Positions 26,867 to 35,717 of a stretch of DNA of 64,000 bases are shown piece by piece (the first letter of the stretch is position 1; each line of letters starts with the position of its first letter). The stretch spans positions 50,500 through 114,499 of the forward strand of contig PLNP01000048.1 of assembly GCA_003142815.1 (NCBI GenBank). Reading direction: 5' to 3'. The DNA comes from Rhodanobacteraceae bacterium. Lineage in GTDB: Bacteria > Pseudomonadota > Gammaproteobacteria > Xanthomonadales > Rhodanobacteraceae. The notes beneath the pieces are model-generated. The model saw nothing but the letters and a program-made list of their open reading frames with translations, was not told the DNA's origin and did no database searches. Position numbers and translations under genes: made by a program.

Positions 26867-27553
26867 TCACGGCAGTTCCAGCGTCGCGACCAGCGGCAGA
26901 TGATCGGACGCGATGCGTGCGGTGCGGCTTTTGTGCACGCGCAGCTCGACGCAGGCCCTCGCCGGTGCGACCCAGATGCGGTCGAGTGCGGCGATTGGGT
27001 ACGGCGAAGGGAACGTCGCCGGCGCGGACGACAGGCCGAAGTGCTGGTCGAACTCGCGCAATCCACCGCGCGGGCGCCACTCGTTGAAGTCGCCAAGCAG
27101 TATGGTCGGCTGTGCTGATGTCGCGTCGAGCAGGGCGCGCAGTCGCGCGATCTGCGCGCGTCGTTCCGCGACGCGCAAGCCGAGGTGGCTCGCGACAACC
27201 CGCAGCTTTCCACTGCCGTAGTCGACAACGAGGTCGACCGCGTTGCGCGGCTCGCGGTGATCCACGCCGAGCGCGTGGCAGGCGACATCACTGACCGGCC
27301 AGCGCGTCAGCACGATGTTGCCGAAATCGCAACCGTACTTCTGGAACGTCGGCATCACGATCGCACGCGCCGCACTTGCGGTTTCGAGATGCGCGCGCAT
27401 GTCGAACGCGGCGCGACGCGAGCCGAACTCCTGCAGCGCGATCACGTCGGCATCGAGCTCGGCGATCACGCGCGCGATGCGGTCCGGAGCGAAGCGTCCG
27501 TCGATGCCGACGCCGCCGTGCATGTTCCATGTGACCAGCCGCAAGCGTGTCAT
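26867..27553 (-). CDS. Endonuclease/exonuclease/phosphatase-family protein
   Basis: The 228-residue metal-dependent EEP-fold enzyme has RLVTWNMHGG (metal Asn), VIALQEFG (metal Glu), SHLGLRVAERR, ILLGDFNEW (catalytic Asp/Asn) and IASDHLPLVATL (Asp-His). Relatives cleave phosphodiester or phosphomonoester bonds in nucleic acids, sphingomyelin or inositol lipids. The start at 27553 overlaps the stop of the VTT gene (ATGA). As last gene of a PLD-VTT-EEP operon, a lipid-head-group substrate is more likely than DNA; this is inference. Confidence 0.9.
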   Translation of the reverse strand: MTRLRLVTWNMHGGVGIDGRFAPDRIARVIAELDADVIALQEFGSRRAAFDMRAHLETASAARAIVMPTFQKYGCDFGNIVLTRWPVSDVACHALGVDHREPRNAVDLVVDYGSGKLRVVASHLGLRVAERRAQIARLRALLDATSAQPTILLGDFNEWRPRGGLREFDQHFGLSSAPATFPSPYPIAALDRIWVAPARACVELRVHKSRTARIASDHLPLVATLELP

Positions 27554-28347
27554 CGCGGTGCGCCGTCCCGCGCAGCTTCGCTCTTGTGGTACCAGACGCG
27601 GACCGCGAGTGCAGCCGCGACGATCAGCGCGAACGCGCCGATCAGCCCGAGCCATGCAAGCGGATGCGGATCGAGCAGCACCTGGCGCGCGCGATCGACG
27701 AAGATCGCATACAACACGATGCCGGGGAGCATGCCGAGCGCGGTACCGATGACATAGTCGATGCGCCGGACGCGCACGACGCCGGCGATCAGGCTGACCA
27801 CGCTGTACGGCGCGACCGGCACGATGCGCACGATCGCGACCGCCAGCAGCCCGTGGCCGACCGCGCGCGCGCGCAGACGCTCGCCGCGCGCACCGAACAG
27901 CCGCGCCACCATCCCGGCCGGCAGCCGGCGGCCAACTTCGTGGACGACGATCGCGCTCAGCACCGAACCGAGCAATGCATAGATGGCGCCGGCAAGCGCG
28001 CCGAACACGATGATCGTCGCCGCGATCAGCACGTTGACCGGGAACACGATGAGGCCGCCAATCGCGAAACATCCGAGCGCGACGAACGGCGCGAGCGGAG
28101 ATGCGTGCCAGCGTTCGGCGACCGCGACTAGCTCCGCGATCGACGGCGCCGATTCGACCGGCAGGTATCTCCAGAATGCGCCGACCGCCAGCGCCACAAG
28201 CAGCAGCGCAAGCGCAACGAGGCGGTGCCGCGTGCGCTGCGCACCGCCTGCGCGCGCATGCCCGGCATGCGTCACCCGATCGATCCCGACCGGCGGCGTT
28301 TCCGCCGGGACGCGTGCGTGCGGTCGCTGCGGCGGCGGCGCGTGCAT
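27550..28347 (-). CDS. TVP38/TMEM64 (VTT/DedA superfamily) membrane protein
   Basis: The 265-residue protein has a polar N-terminus and about six hydrophobic segments. The VTT core contains FAIGGLIVFPVNVLIAATII, FGALAGAIYALLGSVLSAIV, the conserved Gly-Arg of HEVGRRLP, and IVRIVPVAPYSVVSLIAG. VTT proteins include lipid scramblases and DedA transporters for polyprenyl phosphate or phospholipids. It lies between a phospholipase D gene (10 bp upstream) and an EEP gene (4-bp overlap), which suggests a phospholipid-related job. Confidence 0.9.
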   Translation of the reverse strand: MHAPPPQRPHARVPAETPPVGIDRVTHAGHARAGGAQRTRHRLVALALLLVALAVGAFWRYLPVESAPSIAELVAVAERWHASPLAPFVALGCFAIGGLIVFPVNVLIAATIIVFGALAGAIYALLGSVLSAIVVHEVGRRLPAGMVARLFGARGERLRARAVGHGLLAVAIVRIVPVAPYSVVSLIAGVVRVRRIDYVIGTALGMLPGIVLYAIFVDRARQVLLDPHPLAWLGLIGAFALIVAAALAVRVWYHKSEAARDGAPR

Positions 28348-28357
28348 CGCCGCGCGC

Positions 28358-29947
28358 CTACAGCAGTCCTTCGATCGGCAGGAACCGCATCAGGTCGACC
28401 TGCACGCGTTTCCACATCGACACATCGGGATCGTGGTCGTACTGCACGGTCTTGCCGTCATCCGTCCCGATCCAGCGTATCGCGCGCGATGACGACGCGC
28501 TTGCCGGCTCCAGCTTCACCTGGAACGAATTCTGCGGCGTAGTGGCATGCGCGAAAAATTGCTCGACTGCCGCGGCAAGCGCGGGGCTGTCGACGATCAC
28601 GCCCATTTCGGTATTCAGATAACGCGAGCGCGGATCGAAGTTCATCGATCCGATGAAGACTTCGCGATGATCGACGACCATCGCCTTCGCATGCAGGCTG
28701 ACGCCGGACGATCGGCCCAGCGCATTCTTCGCGTTCCTGCCACCGATCGGGCGGAATTCGTACAGCTCGACGCCGGCGCGAAGCAGGCGCAGGCGGTAGT
28801 GCGCATAGCCGGCATGGACTTCGGGTTCGTCGGTCGCCGCGAGAGAATTGGTCAATACCTTGATGTCGACGCGGCGTCCCGCCAGCGCTTCGAGTACCTT
28901 GGCCCCGTCATCGCCCGGAATGAAGTACGGCGACACCAGCAATGCCTGCTGCCGCGCGGCGTCCAGCACAACGCGGATCTTGTGATCGATATGCGCCGCG
29001 TGCGGGTCCTGGTCGGGATCGACTTTCTCCGGCGAGTCGGCGATCAGACGGGCGTCGCCCCAGAACCAGCTGCCACGCTGGTCTGCACTCGGTCCGTTCG
29101 GCAGTTCGTACGCCAGCGCCTGCGCGTAGTCGCTTTCGCTGAATGTGCGCGCGTCGTGGCCAAGTTGCGCGCGTGCATGCGCGAGATCGTGCCGTGTTGC
29201 ATCCGGCCCGCTAAAGGCGCGCACCGGAAAAGCCGCGTCGCTGTTCCAGTAGGCGTCGAACGATGCCGCGATCTCCGGCACCACCGTGCCGATAGCGAGC
29301 GCGTCGAGGTCGCGGAAATGCACGTCGTCGCCGACATCGAAATACGCATCGCCGATGTTGCGGCCACCGATAATCGCCTGCATACCATCGACGATAAACG
29401 ACTTGTTGTGCATGCGCCGGTTCAGGCGCGCGCCTTCGATCAGAAATTGTCCGATCTTCGACAGCATCGAACGTTGCCGGAACCGGAACGGGTTGAACAG
29501 GCGCACCTCGATGTTTGGATGCGCATCGAGCGCATCGAGCAGTTCATCCTCCTTCACGATGTCGAGATCGTCGAGCAGCACGCGCACGCGTACGCCGCGA
29601 TCGGCCGCCGCAAGCAGCCGTTGCGCGAGCAGGCGCCCGGTCGCGTCGTTCGCAAAGATGTAGTACTGCAGATCGATCGAATGGCGCGCGCTGTCGGTCA
29701 GGACGATGCGGCTCATCAGCGCGTTCTGGTTGCTGACCAGCAGACGGAACCCGGACTGGCCCGGATGCGCGGCGACTTCCGCCTGCACGTAGCGCGTCGA
29801 TAACGTGTCGGCGACAGGCGCGATCGCGGCCGAGGGCTTCTTGACGAAATCCGTGCGCAACGTCGAGCACGCGGAGAGCGTGCCGAGCATTGCCAAAAGG
29901 ATGAGATGGACGGTGAGCTTCACGGCAACGGCGGCGCGGACGTTCAT
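28358..29947 (-). CDS. Phospholipase D/cardiolipin synthase-like lipoprotein
   Basis: The 529-residue protein has two HKD catalytic motifs, HNKSFIVDG in the first half and HAKAMVVDH in the second, each with a downstream GGRN or GSMNFDPRS segment. The N-terminus is a hydrophobic signal ending in the lipobox LGTLSAC, so the mature protein is probably an envelope lipoprotein. Overall it resembles ClsC/YmdC-type cardiolipin synthases more than phospholipases. The ATG 29947 is used because the 27 residues before it are not signal-like. First gene of the operon with the VTT and EEP genes. Confidence 0.92.
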   Translation of the reverse strand: MNVRAAVAVKLTVHLILLAMLGTLSACSTLRTDFVKKPSAAIAPVADTLSTRYVQAEVAAHPGQSGFRLLVSNQNALMSRIVLTDSARHSIDLQYYIFANDATGRLLAQRLLAAADRGVRVRVLLDDLDIVKEDELLDALDAHPNIEVRLFNPFRFRQRSMLSKIGQFLIEGARLNRRMHNKSFIVDGMQAIIGGRNIGDAYFDVGDDVHFRDLDALAIGTVVPEIAASFDAYWNSDAAFPVRAFSGPDATRHDLAHARAQLGHDARTFSESDYAQALAYELPNGPSADQRGSWFWGDARLIADSPEKVDPDQDPHAAHIDHKIRVVLDAARQQALLVSPYFIPGDDGAKVLEALAGRRVDIKVLTNSLAATDEPEVHAGYAHYRLRLLRAGVELYEFRPIGGRNAKNALGRSSGVSLHAKAMVVDHREVFIGSMNFDPRSRYLNTEMGVIVDSPALAAAVEQFFAHATTPQNSFQVKLEPASASSSRAIRWIGTDDGKTVQYDHDPDVSMWKRVQVDLMRFLPIEGLL

Positions 29948-30025
29948 CGCCGCATCATGGCACAAGGCCTGCCGACTGGATTCTGAACGGTGCGCCGCGG
30001 ACAGACGGCTCTTGTGTTGCCCGGG

Positions 30026-30057
30026 CAAAAAAACCGGCGCGGGAAACCCGCGCCGGC
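30026..30057 (-). terminator. Rho-independent terminator
   Basis: On the minus strand ccggcgcggg and cccgcgccgg form a perfect 10-bp stem with a 3-base loop, followed by seven T. It lies 25 bp after the secreted-protein fragment at 30082-30729. Confidence 0.9.
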
Positions 30058-30081
30058 GTGAAAGTCAGCTGTTGAACCGGC

Positions 30082-30729
30082 TTATCGACTGGAATCCAGC
30101 ACGATAGGCTCGCCGGGGCCGTTGGTACCGGTCGCACGGATCAGCCAGTTGCCGACGAAGCCAGTGATGGCTGCCGTGTTGAGCATCAGTCCCACCGAGG
30201 GCGAGGCCAGATCCGGTGGCGTGGTGCTCGTGTTGTTGCCAAGCCACGAACGTCCGACGAACGGACCGCTGTCCGCAGAGGCCGGACGGAGCCCGACATT
30301 GGTCGCGTTCGGATTCGACAGCGCGATCAGGACCTCGCCGGGGCCGCTGACCACGACGGGCGGACTCAACGGGATGGTCACGAAACTGTTCGCCGGCGCA
30401 CCCATCGTGTAGACCGTGGGGATGCCGACCGGCGTCGCGCCATTGCTCGGATCGCTGTCGCTGTCCTGATAGACGAACACGCTGATCGTGTCGCCGGCCG
30501 CATTCCAGCCGGCTGGGCTGCCGAAGATCGTCGAGACCGAGTTGATCGTGATCGGATAGTCGGTCACATTCGGCGTGAAGCGGTTGAGCCAGATCAGCCC
30601 ACAATACGACGTGCAACCGATCCCGGAGAAGCTGCCGCCCGTTGGTGGCATCAGATCAACCCGGAACGTGCAGTTGCCACTGGCCCTCGCCTCAACCGGC
30701 AAAGAATCGTTCGACGTCGGCGAAGTCAC
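30082..30729 (-). pseudogene. 5'-truncated secreted protein fragment
   Basis: The open frame codes for about 200 coherent residues: CTFRVDLMPPTGGSFSG, DYPITINSVSTIFGSPAGW, ISVFVYQDSDSDPSNGA and SGPGEVLIALSNP, ending FVGNWLIRATGTNGPGEPIV. The Ser/Thr/Asn-rich, beta-type composition is that of an extracellular protein, but there is no signal peptide. The only possible start (GTG 30729) lies inside the end of the helicase gene. It therefore looks like the C-terminal piece of a larger secreted protein joined to the helicase 3' end by a deletion. Its terminator is still present. Confidence 0.6.
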
Positions 30730-32599
30730 GAGTCCGCGGCAGCGACGGCAGGCTCGCGAGGAAGACCTTGCCGTAACCGCGTGTGGTCAGGCGCGGATCG
30801 CACAGCATCAGCACGCCGCGATCGTGCACGTCGCGGATCAATCGGCCGGCGCCTTGCTTGAGTGCGATCACGGCGTTCGGAATCTGCCATTCGGTGAACG
30901 GATTGGCGCCGGCTTCGCGCAGCGCATCGAGGCGCGCGACCAGCACCGGATCGTCCGGTGCGGCGAACGGCAGCTTGTCGATCACGACGACGCTGAGCGC
31001 CTCGCCGGCAACGTCGACACCTTCCCAGAAACTCGCGGCGCCGAGCAATACGCCATTGCCCGACGCCCGGAAGTCCGTGAGCAGCCGATGCCGCGGCGCA
31101 GTGCCCTGCACGAACAACGGAAATGCAACGCGCGCAGGCAAGAGTTCGGCCGCACGGCGCAACGCGCGATGCGAGGTGAACAGCAGGAAGGCGCGACCGC
31201 GCGATGCTTCGAGCACCGGCACGGCCGCCTCGATGACGCGATCGACATAGTCCGCGGCGGATGGATCGGGCAAGCCCTGCGGCAGATAGGCGAGCGCCTG
31301 GTGCGCGTAGTCGAACGGACTGTCGAGGCACAGCCCAACCGGGTCGTCGAGGCCAAGCTGGCGCGAAAAATGGGTGAAGCGGCCTGCGACCGACAAGGTC
31401 GCCGAGGTGAAGATCCACGCGGCGTGGCTCTGCTCGCGTAGTTCGCGCAACGGCGGCGCCAGATCCAGTGGCGTCGCATGGAAAGAAAACCCGTGTGCCG
31501 ACAATTCGTACCAATGCACCGCGTCGCGCGCGCCGCTCTCAGTCAGATGCGCAAGCCGCGCGACCTGTTCGGCCGCGCGTTCGTCGACGCTGGCGAGGCC
31601 GCGGCTGCGCTCGGATTGCTTGCCGAGTATTCCGGCGAGTGCGCCCAGGGCTTCGCGCAACGCATCGAGTTCACGCTCGACGTCGCCATCGCCTTCAATC
31701 TGCGCGAACGCGCCTTTCGCCGGAAAGCGATCGAGCGCGAGGCGCACGCGCTTGACCGCCGCGTTGAGTGCGTCGACGGCGGGTTGCAACAGTGCGAGCG
31801 CACCGCTCACGTTGGCGCATTCGGAGAGCGCGTCGCTGGCGAGTTCATTCACCTGGCGTGCGGACAACGTGACCGAAAAGAACTGACCGGCGAGTTCCGG
31901 AATCTGGTGCGCCTCGTCGAGGATGAACGCGTGCGCGCCGGGCAGGATTTCGCCGAAGCCTTCGCGCTTGATCGCAAGATCGGCGAACAACAAGTGATGG
32001 TTGACGACGACGAGATCGGCCTCCTGCGCCGCACGCCGCGCCTTGACCACGAAGCAGTCGTTGAACATCGGGCAATCGGCACCGAGGCAATTTTCGGTGG
32101 TCGAGGTCACCCGCGGCCACAGCGGCGAATCCTCGGCGAGTTCGGCGAGTTCGGCACGATCGCCGGACAGCGTGCGCTTGGCCCACGCGCGGATCGCCTG
32201 CAACTGCGAAGTTTGTTCGCGACTGGCGAAGCGGCCTTCCTGATGCGCCTGGTCGAGCCGGTGCAGGCAAAGGTAATTCGCCCGGCCCTTCAGCAACGCC
32301 GCCGAGAGACGCGCGCCGAGCACGCTGCGCACCTGCGGCAGGTCGCGATGAAAGAGCTGGTCCTGCAACGCCTTCGTGCCCGTCGATACGATCACACGCT
32401 TGCCGGACATCAGCGCGGGCACAAGATACGCGAAGGTCTTGCCGGTGCCGGTGCCGGCTTCGGCGACCAGCATCTGGCGCTCGGCGATCGCTTCCTCGAC
32501 CGCTGCGGCCATCGTCTGTTGCGACGCACGTGGCGCATAACCGGGTATCTCGCGCGCGAACGGACCATCGGCACCGAGCAGATCAGCAGCGGAGGTCAC
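30692..32599 (-). CDS. DinG/YoaA-type ATP-dependent DNA helicase
   Basis: A superfamily 2 (XPD-like) iron-sulfur helicase of 635 residues. Walker A is AGTGTGKTFAYLVPAL, the DEAH-type box is FILDEAHQIPE, and motifs WIFTSATLSV and QGAGRLIRDV complete the helicase core. Cys in NYLCLHR and ENCLGADCPMFNDCF form the expected four-Cys cluster site between Walker A and B. The GTG at 32599 (VTSAADLLG) is chosen because the ORF upstream translates repeat DNA (AGKPTPSRAGFG). YoaA works in DNA damage tolerance with the clamp-loader subunit HolC in E. coli. Confidence 0.92.
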   Translation of the reverse strand: MTSAADLLGADGPFAREIPGYAPRASQQTMAAAVEEAIAERQMLVAEAGTGTGKTFAYLVPALMSGKRVIVSTGTKALQDQLFHRDLPQVRSVLGARLSAALLKGRANYLCLHRLDQAHQEGRFASREQTSQLQAIRAWAKRTLSGDRAELAELAEDSPLWPRVTSTTENCLGADCPMFNDCFVVKARRAAQEADLVVVNHHLLFADLAIKREGFGEILPGAHAFILDEAHQIPELAGQFFSVTLSARQVNELASDALSECANVSGALALLQPAVDALNAAVKRVRLALDRFPAKGAFAQIEGDGDVERELDALREALGALAGILGKQSERSRGLASVDERAAEQVARLAHLTESGARDAVHWYELSAHGFSFHATPLDLAPPLRELREQSHAAWIFTSATLSVAGRFTHFSRQLGLDDPVGLCLDSPFDYAHQALAYLPQGLPDPSAADYVDRVIEAAVPVLEASRGRAFLLFTSHRALRRAAELLPARVAFPLFVQGTAPRHRLLTDFRASGNGVLLGAASFWEGVDVAGEALSVVVIDKLPFAAPDDPVLVARLDALREAGANPFTEWQIPNAVIALKQGAGRLIRDVHDRGVLMLCDPRLTTRGYGKVFLASLPSLPRTRDFADVERFFAG

Positions 32600-32608
32600 C
32601 GATTTGCC

Positions 32609-32683
32609 CCCTCCCCTTGAAGGGGAGGGCTTTCCAGCGCATCCAAACCCTGCGCGTGAAGGGGTAGGCTTTCCAGCGCATCG
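32609..32683. repeat. Palindrome plus a 27-bp direct repeat between lipoprotein and helicase genes
   Basis: ccctcccctt (32609-32618) and aaggggaggg (32620-32629) form a hairpin. The motif ggctttccagcgcatc occurs twice with a 39-bp period, together with a preceding gaagggg. It separates the lipoprotein stop from the helicase GTG start and may attenuate read-through. Confidence 0.7.
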
Positions 32684-32688
32684 CATCC

Positions 32689-33213
32689 TCACATCCTGAG
32701 CCTCGGCGGCACGCGGCATTCCTTGACGCGCTGCTGCGCCTGCGCGACCGTCGCCGTATCGCCCAGCGCCGTGCGCGCCTCGACGACGGTTTGCCAGTTG
32801 CGCGCGCACAGGCTGCCAATCTTCGGCCCGAGCGCAAAACTTTTCATCGCCAATTGATCGGCCTGCTGCCAGTCGCCACGCGCGGTTTCGAGTTCAGCAA
32901 GGTATTGCAGGATGTCCGGCGCATCGGGCGCGAGCTGCAACGCCTTGTGTGCGGATTCGGTCGCCGCCGCAAAATCCTTCGCCGCCTCGGCGTCATGCGC
33001 CTTCTTGAGAATTCCATCAATCGCCGGATCGCGCAGGGGATGCACCTGCACAGCCGAATCGAGCCCTGCGCCGGCCGCCCGGATCGCACGCACCGCGGTC
33101 GCGGGATCGACCTGGGCGGTCGGTTTCACGACCGGCGATGGCGGGACCGATTGTGTGCAGGCCGCCAATGCGAGCGTGGCCAGAATGAAAGGTACGCAAA
33201 TGAAATGCTTCAT
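32689..33213 (-). CDS. TPR-like lipoprotein
   Basis: The 174-residue product begins MKHFICVPFILATLALAAC, a lipoprotein signal with lipobox LAAC. Residues about 70-165 form alpha-helical tetratricopeptide-like repeats (AHDAEAAKDFAAATESAHKA then LQLAPDAPDILQYLAELETA, ending in RGDWQQADQLAMKSFAL). Such lipoproteins often scaffold envelope complexes. It sits just downstream of the PBP1b gene on the same strand (58 bp), so a link to cell-wall synthesis is possible but not shown. Confidence 0.85.
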   Translation of the reverse strand: MKHFICVPFILATLALAACTQSVPPSPVVKPTAQVDPATAVRAIRAAGAGLDSAVQVHPLRDPAIDGILKKAHDAEAAKDFAAATESAHKALQLAPDAPDILQYLAELETARGDWQQADQLAMKSFALGPKIGSLCARNWQTVVEARTALGDTATVAQAQQRVKECRVPPRLRM

Positions 33214-33271
33214 GGTTCTTCTGTATGGGTAGATGATCGATCGGCTTGCACGGATTCTCTCACGTTCATTC

Positions 33272-35563
33272 TCAACCGCTGCCGCCGCCGAAGAACTGGC
33301 GCAGCTCGTCGAGTGGACAGCTCTCCACCTCGCTTGGCGCGTAACCGGTCGCGAATGGCAGCTCGCGCGCGCCGCGGCAGGCCGCATCGGTGCGTTTGCC
33401 CGTCAGCGGATTGACCCATGCGCGTTCGATCCCATCTTGCGGAACGACCAGCGGCGCACTCGGTAGACGATTCATCAGCTCGATCCAGATACGCAACGCA
33501 CCGGTCGCGCCGAACAAACTCGTCGGCTTGTTGTCGTCACGGCCGACCCAGGCAACCGCGAGCTGGCTGCCGGTGAAACCGGCAAACCACGAATCGCGCT
33601 GGGTGTCGCTGGTGCCGGTCTTGCCCGCCGCATTCAGGCCGCGGAGGCCCGCATCGGCGATCGCATGCGCGGTGCCGCTGATCGCGACCTGCTGCATCGC
33701 AAAGGTGACCAGCCGCGCCGCGGTCGTGTAGTCGCCGGCCCCGGTCTTGGTCGCATAACGCGATAGCGGCCGGCCTTGCGCATCGAGCACGCCGCGCAGC
33801 GCGCGCAGCGGAATCGCATGGCCGTCGGCGGCGAGATATTGATAAAGCCGGGCGACATCGAACGGGCTCAAATCGATCGCGCCAAGCAGCATCGACGGAT
33901 TCGGATTGATCTCGCGGCCGAGCCCGAACGATTGCAGGAATCCACGCACGCGATTGACGCCGATGCGCAGGCCAAGATGCACGGTCGCGAGATTCCAACT
34001 GTGGATCAGCGCATCGATCAGCAGTACCTGGCCATGGCTCTGGTGGTCGTCGTTCTCGGGGCGCCAGCGCGCGCCACCCGGCTGCGGCATCTCGATCGCA
34101 CTGTCGTCGAGCAGGGTCGCCAACGAATAGCGCTGTGGCTGCGCAAGCGCGACCAGGTTCACAAAGGGCTTTACCAGCGAGCCGATCGGCCGCGATGCGT
34201 CGAGCGCGCGATTGAAGCCAGGCGCATCGACATCGCGGCTGCCGATCATCGCCTGGACTTCGCCATCGCGTGCGCCGGTCACGACCAGCGCGGCCTCGAC
34301 CGCGTCACCCCGCTTGCCGATGCCAGCGAGCGCCTTGGTGATGGCTTCTTCCCCGAGCGCCTGCGTCGAAGGCGCCAACGTGGTGTGGATCGCAAGGCCC
34401 GCGCTGTTGAGCTCGGCGTCCGGATAATCCTGGCGGAGCTGACGACGCACCAGGTCGAGGAACGCCGGATAGCGATCGCGCGGCAAGGCCGCATTCGCCG
34501 CGGTGCCGATCGGCTGCTTGCTCGCGCTCGCGAACGTCGCCTCGTCGATCAGACCGGTATTGCGAAACTCGCCCAACACGACGTTGCGCCGCGTCAGCGC
34601 GCGTTCCGGATTGCGGCGCGGATCGTACAAACTCGGCCCCTGCACCATGCCGACCAGCAGCGCGATGTCGGCGGCGCCGAGGCTGTGCAGATCGCGTCCG
34701 AAGTAGAACTCGCTCGCCGCCGCGAACCCGTGCACGGCCTGGCCCCCCTGCTGGCCGAGAAAGACTTCGTTGACATAGGCCTCAAGAATGCGCCGCTTGT
34801 CGTAGCGCGCCTCGATCAGCAGCGACAGCAACGCTTCATTGAACTTGCGCGAGAAGGTCTGGCCGCGATCCAGAAACAGGTTCTTGACCAACTGCTGGGT
34901 CAGCGTGGAGCCGCCCTGCACGACATGCCCGGCAAGGAGGTTCACCCACGCCGCGCGCAGGATCGCAGTCACGTTGATGCCGTGATGATGCTTGAAATCG
35001 CGATCCTCGACCGCCTGCAAGCCACCGAGCAACAGCGGCGGAAGTTCGCCGAGCAGGACGAAGCGGCGATCTTCCTGCAACGCCCCATACAGCGTTGCAA
35101 TGCGCGCCGGATCGAGTCGGACGCTCGCGAGCGCAGCGCCCGAGTCGGCATCGACAAGCTGGCTGACGCGCCCGCCCACAATGCCAACCGCGATGCGCTT
35201 CTCGCGCTCACGGCCATCGAGATAGATGAACGCACGCCGCGCGATCATGAAACGCGCGCCGTCGCGATGCCAGGTTCCCGGCGTGCGCGCCTGACCGTCG
35301 TCGATGTAGCGCGACGCGGCGAGCTCCAATTGCAACGCCTCCGCGCTCAACGGCAGACCCAGCGTGAGCAGCAACGGACGCGCATAGACACGGCTCGGCG
35401 TTTGCCAGGACAGATCATCGAAGCGGCTGCGCACCTCGCCATCGAGATAGAACGTGTACGGCACCAGAAAACCGATCGCGAAACCGACACCGATCAGAAA
35501 CGGCACCCGACCGATGCGCCAGAGGGCCCGCAACCCGCTCAAAGAACTCGAAAGAAAGGACAA
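33272..35563 (-). CDS. mrcB: Penicillin-binding protein 1b, bifunctional
   Basis: Polymerises and cross-links peptidoglycan in the periplasm. After one membrane anchor (VPFLIGVGFAIGFLVPYTFY) come a UB2H-like region, the GT51 glycosyltransferase (EDRDFKHHHGINVTAILRA, GGSTLTQQLVKNLFL) and the transpeptidase with Ser-x-x-Lys in GSLVKPF, the SxN motif in HSWN and the KTG box GKTGTSDTQRD. No ATG fits: the frame is open upstream to 36202 but antisense to the glycosyltransferase gene. The TTG at 35563 (LSFLSSSLSG), preceded by CCGGAAT, is the best start and gives 763 residues; other TTG codons within 30 bp are possible. Confidence 0.88.
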   Translation of the reverse strand: MSFLSSSLSGLRALWRIGRVPFLIGVGFAIGFLVPYTFYLDGEVRSRFDDLSWQTPSRVYARPLLLTLGLPLSAEALQLELAASRYIDDGQARTPGTWHRDGARFMIARRAFIYLDGREREKRIAVGIVGGRVSQLVDADSGAALASVRLDPARIATLYGALQEDRRFVLLGELPPLLLGGLQAVEDRDFKHHHGINVTAILRAAWVNLLAGHVVQGGSTLTQQLVKNLFLDRGQTFSRKFNEALLSLLIEARYDKRRILEAYVNEVFLGQQGGQAVHGFAAASEFYFGRDLHSLGAADIALLVGMVQGPSLYDPRRNPERALTRRNVVLGEFRNTGLIDEATFASASKQPIGTAANAALPRDRYPAFLDLVRRQLRQDYPDAELNSAGLAIHTTLAPSTQALGEEAITKALAGIGKRGDAVEAALVVTGARDGEVQAMIGSRDVDAPGFNRALDASRPIGSLVKPFVNLVALAQPQRYSLATLLDDSAIEMPQPGGARWRPENDDHQSHGQVLLIDALIHSWNLATVHLGLRIGVNRVRGFLQSFGLGREINPNPSMLLGAIDLSPFDVARLYQYLAADGHAIPLRALRGVLDAQGRPLSRYATKTGAGDYTTAARLVTFAMQQVAISGTAHAIADAGLRGLNAAGKTGTSDTQRDSWFAGFTGSQLAVAWVGRDDNKPTSLFGATGALRIWIELMNRLPSAPLVVPQDGIERAWVNPLTGKRTDAACRGARELPFATGYAPSEVESCPLDELRQFFGGGSG

Positions 35564-35717
35564 GCGGCGATTCCGGATAAGGGCAGACGAGGATGCGGCC
35601 GAAGCGAATCGGCCGGAGTGTAGCCGCGCCACGTCGCGTCTGGCGAGACGCGCTGCGTGCGCGGACGACTGGATCGGCGATAATCGCAACCGTTTGTGTT
35701 CTTCATCCGGAGCCTTG

